From: Paenibacillus lautus NBRC 15380
Lineage (GTDB): Bacteria > Bacillota > Bacilli > Paenibacillales > Paenibacillaceae
Direction of reading: 5' to 3'
DNA: 64,000 nucleotides
Assembly (NCBI RefSeq): GCF_004000945.1
Contig: NZ_BIMF01000022.1
Coordinates: 1 to 64,000 of the forward strand
Part shown: piece by piece, positions 54,026 through 63,270 of the stretch
How the letters are laid out: every line of letters begins with the position of its first letter
Position numbering within the stretch: the first letter of the stretch is position 1
Position numbers and translations under genes: made by a program
Notes under the pieces: generated by a model
Told to the model about the DNA's origin: nothing
Database searches by the model: none
The model's input: only the letters and a program-made list of their open reading frames with translations

Positions 54026-54235
54026 CTAATTGTTAAACCATCCTGTAATCATGGCATAGTCAGAGTACAAGAACACAAATAAGCTGACGAGACCGAAAGC
54101 GATTGCGAATTTATTTTTTTGGCGGGCCATCAACAAGCGAACCACACCAACAAAGATCAGAATCGTAAACAGGATCATGAAAATATCAAATGTCTTAAAC
54201 GTCGCGCTCGCATCCGATGCTGCTGCAAGGATCAT
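54026..54235 (-). CDS. Small membrane protein (DUF2759-like)
   Basis: 69 residues with two membrane helices (about 17-36, FDIFMILFTILIFVGVVRLL; and 42-60, FAIAFGLVSLFVFLYSDY) and a short basic link RQKNK. Size and pattern resemble DUF2759 proteins of Bacilli, whose role is unknown; the match is by eye. GAGGAGG stands 9 nt before the ATG, a strong site for so short a gene, and a terminator follows. Confidence 0.65.
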   Translation of the reverse strand: MILAAASDASATFKTFDIFMILFTILIFVGVVRLLMARQKNKFAIAFGLVSLFVFLYSDYAMITGWFNN

Positions 54236-54488
54236 GAAACGTACCTCCTCGTGGGTTTCTTCTCGGGCAAATTTACATATCTTCTTCTATGTTATCCATG
54301 TGCCCGTCCAGATGCAAGCCCTCCACCCCTAAAAATGAAAAAAAGTCATAGAAATTTCTCATTTTTAACCAAATTTTCAGATATTAGCATGACTTTCATC
54401 ACGGCAGAGGCTGGATCAAGCTTGCGTTATGGATTTAGGCATAGGTTGCTTCGTACTTCCAAGTGACTCTGGCAGGATCGAGAAACGT

Positions 54489-55991
54489 TCACTCCTGTTC
54501 CTCATACTCCTCAGGAATCGATTCTTGCTCTATTGCCGCTTCCTCCTCCAAGTCCTCACTTGGCAATGCCACGGAAGGATCCGTGATCGTAATCCGGTCC
54601 TCAGGATCCTTCTTGACATCCAGCACAACCTCATTGGACGGCTCACTGCTTACGTTCAATTCGTTCACAGCAACGACATGGATCGCATACCGGCCGGACG
54701 GACCTGCCAACATATTGCGGTTCGGAATAAGATATGTACCGCTCTCTATAGGTTCATCATTCAAACGATACAGTACTCCATCGGGTCCTATGTAATATAC
54801 ATGATAGTTTATGCCTTCCTGCACATCGGACCAGGTTAAACCAATGGATTCATCTTCCTCATTTAGGATGGCCTGAAGATCGGATATTTTATTCGGACGG
54901 CTCGAAACTTCATTAGAATAGCCACTCTTGCCGACGCTGTTCACAGCCTCAACCACATAGTAGGCGGTCTCCTGAAAACGCACATCGGATGTTACGTAAG
55001 CGCCTGACTTCACATTCGCTCCGTCAGCCAATAATGTATAACCTGTTCCGGACTTCTCGCTGAAATAAATATTGTAGGTTTCCCCTTGTTGCTCTGTCCA
55101 GGTTAATTGAATCTGACCCTTCTCATATTGGAACTTCAAATCCTTCGGAGCGATTGGTGCCGTTATCGGCAAATCCGGCTGAGATGCCAAGGTCTCTGTC
55201 CCCGCATGGGACTGTGCTGACCCGGGAACGGCAGGAGTTGTGGATGATGATCCCGAAGATGAGGTTACGACACCTTGGATTACCGGGCGGGAAGTTTCTG
55301 GTGGTGTCTCTACCTCCCCCTCCGCAGTATCCGAGCTGATGTGCTCCATGGCTTTCAACCACTTCGCTGTAGCCAAAGCCGCCTCTTCCCGGGTAACGGT
55401 ACCCTTGGGATTCAGAACATCGGCTGCGGATCCCTGAAAGAGACCTAACTCCATGGCCAGTACGATAGCATCCTCAGCATAATGGCTGAAGGTGATTTCA
55501 TGTAACTCCAGCTCCAGCTGCGTGGCCTCCCCGTCCGAGGTTTCCTTATCGGTACTCCCTTGCAGAGCTCTTTGATACAGCACAGCCATATCCTGACGTG
55601 TCAGCGACTGCCCAAGTCCAAATCTTCCATTTCCTATCCCCTTCACCAGCCCTGCATGAACCGCAGCTTCGATTGCGGAGAAGGCATAGTGATCGTTAGG
55701 TACATCCTTGAAGGTAGCGACTTCCGGAAGTTCAGCCGTGTTCAGGTTTAGAGCATTCACGATCAATATGACAAAATCCTGTCGGCTGATGGCAACTTTC
55801 GGAAGGAGATCCCTACCACCGTCACCGGGATGGGGGCCTCCTTCGGTTAACCGGAGAATGGCTTCCTGCGCAACGAAGAGCCCCATATCTGAAACGGGTA
55901 CACCCTCTTTTGCTTGAACGCTGTCGGATGAGTTTATGTATAAAGCACTTGCTGCCAGAGCTATCAGAACGGAACAGGTGATCCTCTTCAT
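54489..55991 (-). CDS. SLH protein with fibronectin type III domains
   Basis: 500 residues from ATG 55991, with GGAGGG 5 nt upstream; the frame extends to 56132 without a site. Signal peptide about 1-28. SLH-like repeats at about 30-75, 85-140 (TFKDVPNDHYAFSAIEAAVH) and 165-215 (AEDAIVLAMELGLFQG) predict cell-wall-polymer binding; the first is degenerate. A Ser/Thr/Pro linker (about 235-285) leads to two Fn3-like domains (about 290-380 and 385-465), with APKDLKFQYEKGQIQLTW and KISDLQAILNEEDESIGLTW starts. The C-terminus is a short acidic tail (EDLEEEAAIEQES). Role unknown; surface scaffold. It is convergent with nothing nearby and lies downstream of the uvrA terminator. Confidence 0.8.
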   Translation of the reverse strand: MKRITCSVLIALAASALYINSSDSVQAKEGVPVSDMGLFVAQEAILRLTEGGPHPGDGGRDLLPKVAISRQDFVILIVNALNLNTAELPEVATFKDVPNDHYAFSAIEAAVHAGLVKGIGNGRFGLGQSLTRQDMAVLYQRALQGSTDKETSDGEATQLELELHEITFSHYAEDAIVLAMELGLFQGSAADVLNPKGTVTREEAALATAKWLKAMEHISSDTAEGEVETPPETSRPVIQGVVTSSSGSSSTTPAVPGSAQSHAGTETLASQPDLPITAPIAPKDLKFQYEKGQIQLTWTEQQGETYNIYFSEKSGTGYTLLADGANVKSGAYVTSDVRFQETAYYVVEAVNSVGKSGYSNEVSSRPNKISDLQAILNEEDESIGLTWSDVQEGINYHVYYIGPDGVLYRLNDEPIESGTYLIPNRNMLAGPSGRYAIHVVAVNELNVSSEPSNEVVLDVKKDPEDRITITDPSVALPSEDLEEEAAIEQESIPEEYEEQE

Positions 55992-56073
55992 ACAATCCCT
56001 CCATTTTGTCGCAATCATCAAGATCATACCATATCCTGGAATGCGAAGATATTGAAGTATGAAATGAAAACAG

Positions 56074-56107
56074 AAAAAAAGAGCCCCCGTTATAAAAACG
56101 GGGACTC
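56074..56107 (-). terminator. Intrinsic terminator of uvrBA
   Basis: On the minus strand GAGTCCCCGTT-TTTAT-AACGGGGGCTC has a single mismatch and is followed by TTTTTTTCTG. It is about 100 nt after the uvrA stop and ends the uvrB-uvrA unit. Confidence 0.9.
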
Positions 56108-56204
56108 CGTTATTACTTCTAACCTTGTTCATCTGCTGAGATATGATTTGTCTAATATACTGTCAATTCATCCGTTCTCCCTTGCAGTAGCAAGGGAGCA
56201 GCTA

Positions 56205-59072
56205 TTAACGTGCCGCTTCCACCTTGTTCAATTCCTCGGTTCGCTTTGTATCGCGTTCCAGGATTGGTTTCAGGTACTTCCCTGTATAAGACTCGGGTAC
56301 CTTCACCAAATCCTCAGGCGTTCCGGTAGCAATAATGGTACCACCGCCGCTGCCGCCCTCCGGACCCAGGTCGATTAGATAGTCTGCTGTCTTAATGACA
56401 TCCAGATTGTGCTCAATGACAAGGACGGATTCCCCGGATTCCACCAGGCGATGAAGGACAACGAGCAGACGGTCGATATCGTCCACATGCAGGCCGGTGG
56501 TCGGTTCATCCAGAATATACATCGTTTTGCCCGTGCTGCGGCGATACAGCTCGGAAGCCAGCTTTACTCGCTGCGCTTCACCACCAGACAGCGTGGTGGC
56601 AGGCTGACCCAGCGTTATATAGCCCAGGCCCACATCCATCAGCGTTTGCATCTTACGGTGAATCTTCGGAATGTTCTGGAAGAAGTCCGTTGCATTCTCC
56701 ACCGTCATCTCCAGGACTTCAGCGATGTTCTTGCCTTTATATTTAACTTCCAGCGTTTCGCGGTTGTAACGCTTGCCCTTACACACTTCGCAAGGCACGT
56801 AGATATCCGGCAGGAAGTGCATCTCAATTTTGATAATGCCGTCTCCGCGGCAAGCCTCGCAGCGTCCGCCCTTCACGTTGAAGCTGAAGCGGCCCTTCTT
56901 GTATCCGCGAATCTTCGCTTCATTCGTCTGGGAATAGATATCCCGGATGTCGTCGAAGACGCCCGTGTAGGTCGCCGGGTTGGAGCGAGGCGTACGGCCA
57001 ATCGGTGACTGGTCGATGTCAATGACCTTCTCGATATGCTCCAGACCTTTCATCTCACGGTATTGCCCCGGACGTACTTTGGCCCTGTTCAAATCACGAG
57101 CGAGTGTCTTGTAGAGGATCTCGTTAACCAGTGTCGATTTCCCTGACCCAGACACGCCGGTTACCGCCGTAAAGACACCAATCGGAATTTTCACGTTGAT
57201 ATTCTTCAGATTGTTCTCTTTCGCGCCTTTAATCTCGAGCCAGCGTCCATCGGTCTTGCGCCGCTTGCTGCTGACCGGAATAAACTTGCGGCCGCTCAGG
57301 TACTGGCCCGTCAGAGAATTAGGGTCTTTCATAATCTCCTTCGGGGTTCCCTCCGCGATGACCTGGCCGCCATGAATGCCAGCGCCGGGACCAATATCGA
57401 TGATATAGTCCGCAGCCATCATGGTGTCCTCGTCATGCTCGACCACAATCAGCGTATTGCCCAGATTCCGCATATGCTCCAGCGTCGAAATCAGGCGGTC
57501 ATTATCCCGCTGATGCAGCCCGATGCTGGGCTCGTCCAAAATGTACAGCACGCCCATCAGGCTTGAGCCGATCTGCGTGGCTAGCCGGATCCGCTGCGCT
57601 TCCCCACCCGACAGCGTTCCCGCCGAACGACTGAGCGTCAGGTAATCCAGACCCACATTGACAAGGAAGCCCAAACGGCTGTGAATCTCCTTCAGAATGA
57701 GATTGGCAATCTGTTTTTCTTTCTCGCTAAGCTCCAGGTGATCGAAGAATTTCAGCGATTCTCCGATCGACAGGCTGGTGACATAGGCCATGTTGCGGTC
57801 ATTGATTGTAACCGCTAGGCTTTCCTTCCGGAGACGATGACCTTTACAAACATCGCATGGCTTGCTGCTCATATAACCTTCGATGTATTCGCGAATACCC
57901 TCGGAATTGGTATCGCGGTAGCGACGTTCCAGATTCGGAATGATGCCCTCGAAGGTCACATGCGCTTCCTTGCGCTGACCGAAGTCATTCTCATAACGGA
58001 AGTGAACCTTCTCATTACCCGTACCGTACAACAGTTTATTCATCTGTTCCTGGCTAAAGGTACTGACCGGCTTGTCCAGCGGAATGCCGAAATGCGCGCA
58101 GACCGATTTCAGAAACTGCGGATAATAAGTCGACGTGCCCCCGCTCCATGCAGCAAAGGCACCTTCCTCCACGCTCTTGCTCGTATCCGGTACAAGCAGC
58201 TCCGGGTCCACGATCATTTCGACGCCCAGACCGTCGCAATCCGGACAAGCACCGAAAGGGGTATTGAAGGAAAACATTCTGGGGGTCAACTCTTCCATGC
58301 TGAAGCCGCAGATCGGGCAAGCAAAGTTGGAGCTGAATCGCAGCTCCTCCTGACCCATAATATCGACCAGGAGCTGACCGCCTGACAGGTTCAGTGCCGT
58401 CTCGATCGAATCGGCCAGACGTGCCTCTATATCTTCCTTAACTACGATCCGGTCCACAACCACCTCGATCGTATGCTTTTTGTTCTTCTCAAGTTCGATG
58501 TTCTCCGACAGATCACGCAGCTCTCCATCGACGCGGACCCGAACGAAGCCCTGCTTCGCAATATCGGCGAACAGGTTCTTATGCTCGCCCTTGCGCCCGG
58601 AAATGACCGGCGCGAGAATTTGCAGTCTCGTCTTCTCGGGATACTGCATGATGCGGTCTACCATTTGCTCGACCGTCTGGGACGTAATCTCGACGCCATG
58701 CTCCGGACAGTGAGGATGTCCGACCCGGGCGAACAGCAGACGCAAATAATCATAAATTTCCGTTACGGTACCTACCGTAGAGCGCGGATTTCGGCTCGTG
58801 GTTTTCTGGTCAATCGATATCGCCGGCGATAGGCCTTCAATGGAATCGACATCCGGCTTCTCCATCTGTCCGAGGAACTGGCGTGCATAAGCGGACAAGG
58901 ATTCCACGTAACGGCGCTGACCCTCGGCGTAAATCGTATCGAATGCGAGAGAGGATTTACCCGAGCCGCTAAGCCCCGTAAGAACGACGAACTTGTCACG
59001 CGGTATCGTGACGTCGATATTTTTCAGATTGTGTGCACGGGCGCCTTTGATCACAATATTTTCACTTGCCAA
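56205..59072 (-). CDS. uvrA: Excinuclease ABC subunit UvrA
   Basis: 955 residues, full length. UvrA dimer scans DNA for lesions and loads UvrB in nucleotide excision repair. Two ABC modules: first Walker A GLSGSGKSSLAF (about 32-43), second GVSGSGKSTLV (near 645); signatures LSGGEAQRIRLA and LSGGEAQRVKLA, Walker B ILDEPSIGLH and ILDEPTTGLH. Zinc sites appear as CPICG...CPDC and CEAC...CEVC. The TTG start at 59072 follows AGGAG by 10 nt. It lies 103 nt after uvrB in the same direction, and likely shares the uvrB promoter. Confidence 0.97.
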   Translation of the reverse strand: MASENIVIKGARAHNLKNIDVTIPRDKFVVLTGLSGSGKSSLAFDTIYAEGQRRYVESLSAYARQFLGQMEKPDVDSIEGLSPAISIDQKTTSRNPRSTVGTVTEIYDYLRLLFARVGHPHCPEHGVEITSQTVEQMVDRIMQYPEKTRLQILAPVISGRKGEHKNLFADIAKQGFVRVRVDGELRDLSENIELEKNKKHTIEVVVDRIVVKEDIEARLADSIETALNLSGGQLLVDIMGQEELRFSSNFACPICGFSMEELTPRMFSFNTPFGACPDCDGLGVEMIVDPELLVPDTSKSVEEGAFAAWSGGTSTYYPQFLKSVCAHFGIPLDKPVSTFSQEQMNKLLYGTGNEKVHFRYENDFGQRKEAHVTFEGIIPNLERRYRDTNSEGIREYIEGYMSSKPCDVCKGHRLRKESLAVTINDRNMAYVTSLSIGESLKFFDHLELSEKEKQIANLILKEIHSRLGFLVNVGLDYLTLSRSAGTLSGGEAQRIRLATQIGSSLMGVLYILDEPSIGLHQRDNDRLISTLEHMRNLGNTLIVVEHDEDTMMAADYIIDIGPGAGIHGGQVIAEGTPKEIMKDPNSLTGQYLSGRKFIPVSSKRRKTDGRWLEIKGAKENNLKNINVKIPIGVFTAVTGVSGSGKSTLVNEILYKTLARDLNRAKVRPGQYREMKGLEHIEKVIDIDQSPIGRTPRSNPATYTGVFDDIRDIYSQTNEAKIRGYKKGRFSFNVKGGRCEACRGDGIIKIEMHFLPDIYVPCEVCKGKRYNRETLEVKYKGKNIAEVLEMTVENATDFFQNIPKIHRKMQTLMDVGLGYITLGQPATTLSGGEAQRVKLASELYRRSTGKTMYILDEPTTGLHVDDIDRLLVVLHRLVESGESVLVIEHNLDVIKTADYLIDLGPEGGSGGGTIIATGTPEDLVKVPESYTGKYLKPILERDTKRTEELNKVEAAR

Positions 59073-59175
59073 ACGATATCATCTCCTACTCCATATGGCA
59101 TGCATGTGGTGCTTATATTTTCACAAAGAGAACGACCGCATAGGCCGTCCCCCCTGTCATTCGTCTCTCCAATAT

Positions 59176-61167
59176 TTACTCGGCTTGCAGCTCCAGCAGC
59201 GCATCACGAAGCTCGGCCGCACGCTCGAATTGCAAATTCTTCGCTGCTTCCTTCATTTCGGACTCAAGACGCTGGATCAGTTTCTGACGATCTTTCTTCG
59301 ACATCTTCTGTCCTTCGCCCACCAGATAATCTGCCTTGCCCTCCGCAACCTTGGTTGCTTCGATGACATCGCGGATCTTCTTGCGGATCGTTTGCGGCGT
59401 TATGCCGTGCTTCTCGTTGTAGGCAACCTGGATGCTGCGACGGCGCTCGGTTTCCTTGATTGCCCGATCCATCGAATCGGTGATCTTATCGCCGTACATG
59501 ATAACTTTACCTTCCGAGTTCCGGGCTGCCCGGCCGATCGTCTGAATGAGCGAGCGATCCGAACGGAGGAAGCCTTCCTTGTCGGCATCGAGAATCGCTA
59601 CCAAGGAAACCTCCGGCAGGTCAAGACCCTCCCGTAGAAGGTTAATACCCACCAGCACGTGAAATGTACCAAGCCGCAGATCCCGTAGAATCTGCATCCG
59701 CTCCAGCGTCTTGATATCAGAGTGCATGTAACGAACCTTGATGCCAATTTCCTTCAAGTAATCGGTCAGATCCTCTGACATTTTCTTCGTCAGGGTCGTC
59801 ACGAGCACACGCTCGTCACGTTCCACCCGGTCATGGATCTCGCTAATCAAGTCATCGATCTGACCTTCTGTTGGGCGCACATCAATGATCGGATCAAGCA
59901 AGCCTGTCGGCCGGATGATCTGTTCAACCATCGTATCGCAGTGCTCCATCTCATACGGACCAGGCGTAGCCGACACGTAAATGATCTGATTGACCTTCTC
60001 CTCGAATTCCTCGAACTTCAGCGGCCGGTTATCCAGCGCGGACGGCAGGCGGAAGCCGTGATCGACCAGCACCGTTTTCCGTGCCCGGTCACCGTTGTAC
60101 ATCGCGCGGATTTGCGGGAGCGTCACGTGTGATTCGTCAATGACAAACAGCATATCGTCCGGGAAGTAGTCAAGGAGCGTATATGGCGTAGCACCAGGCT
60201 CCCTGAAGGTCAGAGGGCCGGAATAGTTCTCGATGCCGGAGCAGAATCCGACTTCCTTCATCATCTCGATGTCGTAACGGGTACGCTGCTCCAGGCGCTG
60301 CGCTTCCAGCAGCTTGCCTTCCGAGCGCAGCAGCTCAAGGCGTTCTTCCAATTCGCGTTCGATATTCACGATTGCTACCCGCATCGTCTCTTCACGGGTA
60401 ACGAAGTGAGACGCCGGGAAAATGGCGATATGCTCGCGTTCTCCAACCAGCTCTCCCGTCAAGACGTCGATCTCCGTGATCCGCTCGATCTCGTCGCCGA
60501 ACAGCTCGACGCGAACGGCCTGTTCCCCCTTCGAGGCCGGGAATATCTCGATGACATCCCCGCGGACGCGGAAGGTACCGCGAACGAAGTTGATATCGTT
60601 CCGCTGATACTGGATATCAACCAGCCGCGACAAAATCTCATTCCGCGGCTTCTCCATGCCTACCCGGAGCGAAAGCAGCATTTCGCCGTACTCATGCGGC
60701 GAACCCAAGCCATATATGCAAGATACGCTTGCCACAATGATGACATCGCGCCGTTCAAACAGCGAACTCGTTGCAGAGTGGCGGAGCTTATCGATCTCTT
60801 CATTAATGCTGGAGTCCTTCTCGATATACGTATCGGAGGAAGGGATATACGCTTCCGGCTGATAGTAATCGTAATAACTCACGAAATAATCCACAGAGTT
60901 GTTCGGGAAGAATTCCTTAAACTCACTGGCCAGCTGTGCAGCCAGCGTCTTGTTATGCGCAATGACGAGTGTGGGACGGTTTACTTTGGCGATTGTCTGC
61001 GCGATCGTAAACGTCTTCCCCGTTCCTGTTGCACCTAGCAGCGTCTGATGTTTTTTCCCTTGGCGGAGTCCTTCGACCAACGCATCAATAGCCGTGGGCT
61101 GATCGCCCTGCGGCTGGAATTCAGACTGGATCTCAAAGGATTTGGTACTGACAACTAAATCGCTCAT
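59176..61167 (-). CDS. uvrB: Excinuclease ABC subunit UvrB
   Basis: 663 residues. UvrB is the damage-verifying helicase-like partner that stays on the lesion and recruits UvrC. Walker A LLGATGTGKTFT (near 40-50), the damage-probing beta hairpin YYDYYQPEAYIPSSDTYIEK, and helicase motifs such as VGINLLREGLDLPEV and QTIGRAARN are clear; the C-terminus has the UvrC-binding coiled segment (LESEMKEAAKNLQFERAAELRD). ATG at 61167 has GAAGGG upstream. A readable promoter with an SOS-like box precedes it. Confidence 0.97.
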   Translation of the reverse strand: MSDLVVSTKSFEIQSEFQPQGDQPTAIDALVEGLRQGKKHQTLLGATGTGKTFTIAQTIAKVNRPTLVIAHNKTLAAQLASEFKEFFPNNSVDYFVSYYDYYQPEAYIPSSDTYIEKDSSINEEIDKLRHSATSSLFERRDVIIVASVSCIYGLGSPHEYGEMLLSLRVGMEKPRNEILSRLVDIQYQRNDINFVRGTFRVRGDVIEIFPASKGEQAVRVELFGDEIERITEIDVLTGELVGEREHIAIFPASHFVTREETMRVAIVNIERELEERLELLRSEGKLLEAQRLEQRTRYDIEMMKEVGFCSGIENYSGPLTFREPGATPYTLLDYFPDDMLFVIDESHVTLPQIRAMYNGDRARKTVLVDHGFRLPSALDNRPLKFEEFEEKVNQIIYVSATPGPYEMEHCDTMVEQIIRPTGLLDPIIDVRPTEGQIDDLISEIHDRVERDERVLVTTLTKKMSEDLTDYLKEIGIKVRYMHSDIKTLERMQILRDLRLGTFHVLVGINLLREGLDLPEVSLVAILDADKEGFLRSDRSLIQTIGRAARNSEGKVIMYGDKITDSMDRAIKETERRRSIQVAYNEKHGITPQTIRKKIRDVIEATKVAEGKADYLVGEGQKMSKKDRQKLIQRLESEMKEAAKNLQFERAAELRDALLELQAE

Positions 61168-61274
61168 TGCCCTTCATCACCCTCATACTCTAAAATGAAA
61201 TTCATGCTAAAAGATATGTCGAAACTTCCCGATGATATACTATGGGAAATTAGTGGTGTCTACGTAAGGAATAA

Positions 61275-61286
61275 GAATATTTGTTC
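61275..61286 (-). promoter_or_regulatory. SOS (LexA) box-like operator of uvrBA
   Basis: GAACAAATATTC on the minus strand matches the Firmicute GAAC-N4-GTTC core with one mismatch and lies just downstream of the -10 box, a position where LexA would block transcription. uvrBA is a known SOS operon in B. subtilis, which supports the reading. Confidence 0.55.
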
Positions 61287-61293
61287 CCGTCTC

Positions 61294-61322
61294 ATTATAC
61301 CCTTTACGTTTTTTTGATGCAA
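61294..61322 (-). promoter_or_regulatory. uvrBA promoter
   Basis: Minus strand: -35 TTGCAT (61322-61317), exactly 17-nt spacer, -10 TATAAT (61299-61294). It is about 125 nt before the uvrB ATG. Confidence 0.75.
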
Positions 61323-61470
61323 ACAGTTTAATTAAAATTTCAATAAGTTCCAGCGCGAATGTTCCGGGCCACACCTTCTAGGGTCCGGCAGCCTTCAAAT
61401 TCCATATCGGACTAGCTTCAAGCAAACCCATGATCTACAATTAACTTCCTTAAGGAGATGATACAGCGTT

Positions 61471-62265
61471 ATGGATATTACGATTATTCTTGGCATTCTC
61501 GCCGGTTTGGCCGCGTTGATCGGAGGGTTTTTATGGGAAGGCGGGCATCTGAGCGGCCTGCTGCAAGGAGCGGCTGCGCTTATCGTATTCGGCGGCACCA
61601 TCGCCGCCGTCATCGTCAGTTTCCCGGCTACCCGGCTCCGCACCATCCCGGCTGCCCTCAAGCTGGCCTTCGGCCGCAGCAATCGTTCAACGGACGAGCT
61701 GATTGACGCCATTGTCGATATGTCGGTAACGGCCAGAAGAGACGGGGTGCTGGCGCTCGAGCGCATCTCGGCCGAACACGAGGATCCGTTCCTGCGGGAA
61801 GGCATGCAGATGGTCGTGGACGGCAACGACCCGGAAATGGTGCGCCAAATCCTGGAGCTCGATATCAATGCCGCCGAGCAGAAGCACGAAGGGTATGCCA
61901 AGATTTTCGAGTCCGCCGGGGGATATGCTCCTACCATGGGGATCATCGGTACGGTCATGGGCTTGATCCACGTGCTGGGCAGTCTGCAAGACCCAACGGG
62001 TCTCGGACCTTCGATCGCGGTCGCGTTCACCGCCACTTTATACGGTGTCGCAAGTGCCAATATTATCTTTTTGCCCATTGCGACCAAGATTAAAGCACGT
62101 TCCGAAGAAGAAATTGCAAATATGGAGCTGCTGCTCGAAGGAATTATGGCTGTTCAGAACGGAGAGCACCCGCTGTTGGTTCGTAAAAAGCTAGCCTCCT
62201 TCGCTTCCGCCGGCACCACGGACATTCCGTCCACAAGGGGGATCGCGCATGAGACAGCCGAATAG
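61471..62265 (+). CDS. MotA/MotP-type flagellar stator protein
   Basis: 264 residues with four membrane helices: about 5-20, 33-50 and, after a cytoplasmic loop, 150-170 (GGYAPTMGIIGTVMGLIHVL) and 180-205 (GPSIAVAFTATLYGVASANI). The cytoplasmic loop has the RRDGVLALE and acidic/basic residues that contact the rotor. It forms a channel with the MotB partner to drive flagellar rotation by H+ or Na+ flow. AAGGAG lies 13 nt from the ATG, a rather long gap. Start overlap with the next gene is by 17 nt. No flagellar genes are near, as with the detached motPS pair of B. subtilis. Confidence 0.88.
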   Translation: MDITIILGILAGLAALIGGFLWEGGHLSGLLQGAAALIVFGGTIAAVIVSFPATRLRTIPAALKLAFGRSNRSTDELIDAIVDMSVTARRDGVLALERISAEHEDPFLREGMQMVVDGNDPEMVRQILELDINAAEQKHEGYAKIFESAGGYAPTMGIIGTVMGLIHVLGSLQDPTGLGPSIAVAFTATLYGVASANIIFLPIATKIKARSEEEIANMELLLEGIMAVQNGEHPLLVRKKLASFASAGTTDIPSTRGIAHETAE

Positions 62266-63064
62266 ACGGCGCCGTCAGCGCAAGCAGGCTGAAGGCGACC
62301 AGCGCGACCGCTGGATGATCACCTATGCCGACTTGATTACGCTGCTCCTGATTTTTTTTGTTGTGATGTATGCCATGAGCCGGCTCGATACGGAAAAATA
62401 CAAACTCGTCACCCAATCCCTGCAAGCCACCTTCCAGAGCGGAGACAGTATCCTGGAGATGGGATCAGGCCTTACCGGCACGGCCGATACGGAGAAGCAC
62501 AAGAATCCTCCGCCGAAGCCTGCAGCCGATGAGGAGAGCGAAGACAAGGATACAGCTGTGGAACCGCTGACCGAGCGGGAGCTCGCTTTCCGAGCCCAGG
62601 AAGAAGAGCTGGCAAACTTTATGGGACTCATCCAGCAATACGTGAAGGACAACCAGCTCGAAGAGGATATCTTCATCGCGGACGAGCCGCAAGGGATTGC
62701 CATTACGCTAAGCGACCGCTTCCTGTTCGATGTCGGCAAGGCCGAGCTTAAACCCGGTGCCGCTCCGGTTCTGGGCAAATTGGCAAGCCTGTTCGGCGAT
62801 TTAAACACCACGGTGAGCATCGAGGGGCATACGGACAATGTGCCGATCGGCCGCTACTCCAGTTACAAGGACAACTGGGAGCTCTCCGGTGCCCGGGCGA
62901 TGTCAGTGCTGAGGTTCTTCCTTGATCACAGCAAGCTGGACCCCGAAGGCTTCCAGTATGCAGGTTATGCCGATACGAGGCCGGCCGCGGATAACGCGAC
63001 TGCCGAGGGCAAGCAGAAGAACCGGCGGGTTGAAATTACGGTGCTGCGGCAGCTTAAAGAGTAG
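62249..63064 (+). CDS. MotB/MotS-type flagellar stator protein
   Basis: 271 residues. A basic start (RRRRQRKQ) precedes one membrane helix with the ion-binding Asp in MITYADLITLLLIFFVVMYAMS. A charged linker (about 70-110) and an OmpA-like peptidoglycan-binding domain follow (about 150-265; SIEGHTDNVPIG, NWELSGARAMSV, NRRVEITV). It pins the stator to peptidoglycan. ATG at 62249 lies inside the motA-like gene, 8 nt from AGGGGG. Whether it uses protons or sodium is not clear from the sequence. Confidence 0.9.
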   Translation: MRQPNRRRRQRKQAEGDQRDRWMITYADLITLLLIFFVVMYAMSRLDTEKYKLVTQSLQATFQSGDSILEMGSGLTGTADTEKHKNPPPKPAADEESEDKDTAVEPLTERELAFRAQEEELANFMGLIQQYVKDNQLEEDIFIADEPQGIAITLSDRFLFDVGKAELKPGAAPVLGKLASLFGDLNTTVSIEGHTDNVPIGRYSSYKDNWELSGARAMSVLRFFLDHSKLDPEGFQYAGYADTRPAADNATAEGKQKNRRVEITVLRQLKE

Positions 63065-63270
63065 GGAGATAGCCTCCATCGGCCAAACTCGCTCCCATGC
63101 TTTGCCTTAGAAGAAAATGCTTAACCCATCGTATCGTCACCTATATTAAATAAGCGCCCGGCAGACTGAATCTACATGCATTCAGATCTGGCCGCGCGCT
63201 TTCGCTTTAAAAAAATGATTCGATCACTAACAACGTTCATACGAGCCAAGAGGTTTCCAACATACTCGTT
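63065..63270. other. Gap between MotB-like and ABC-2 genes
   Basis: About 200 nt with no gene. An imperfect hairpin (TGAAT...ATTCA at about 63165-63185) might terminate one or both convergent genes, but it is weak. Confidence 0.35.
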
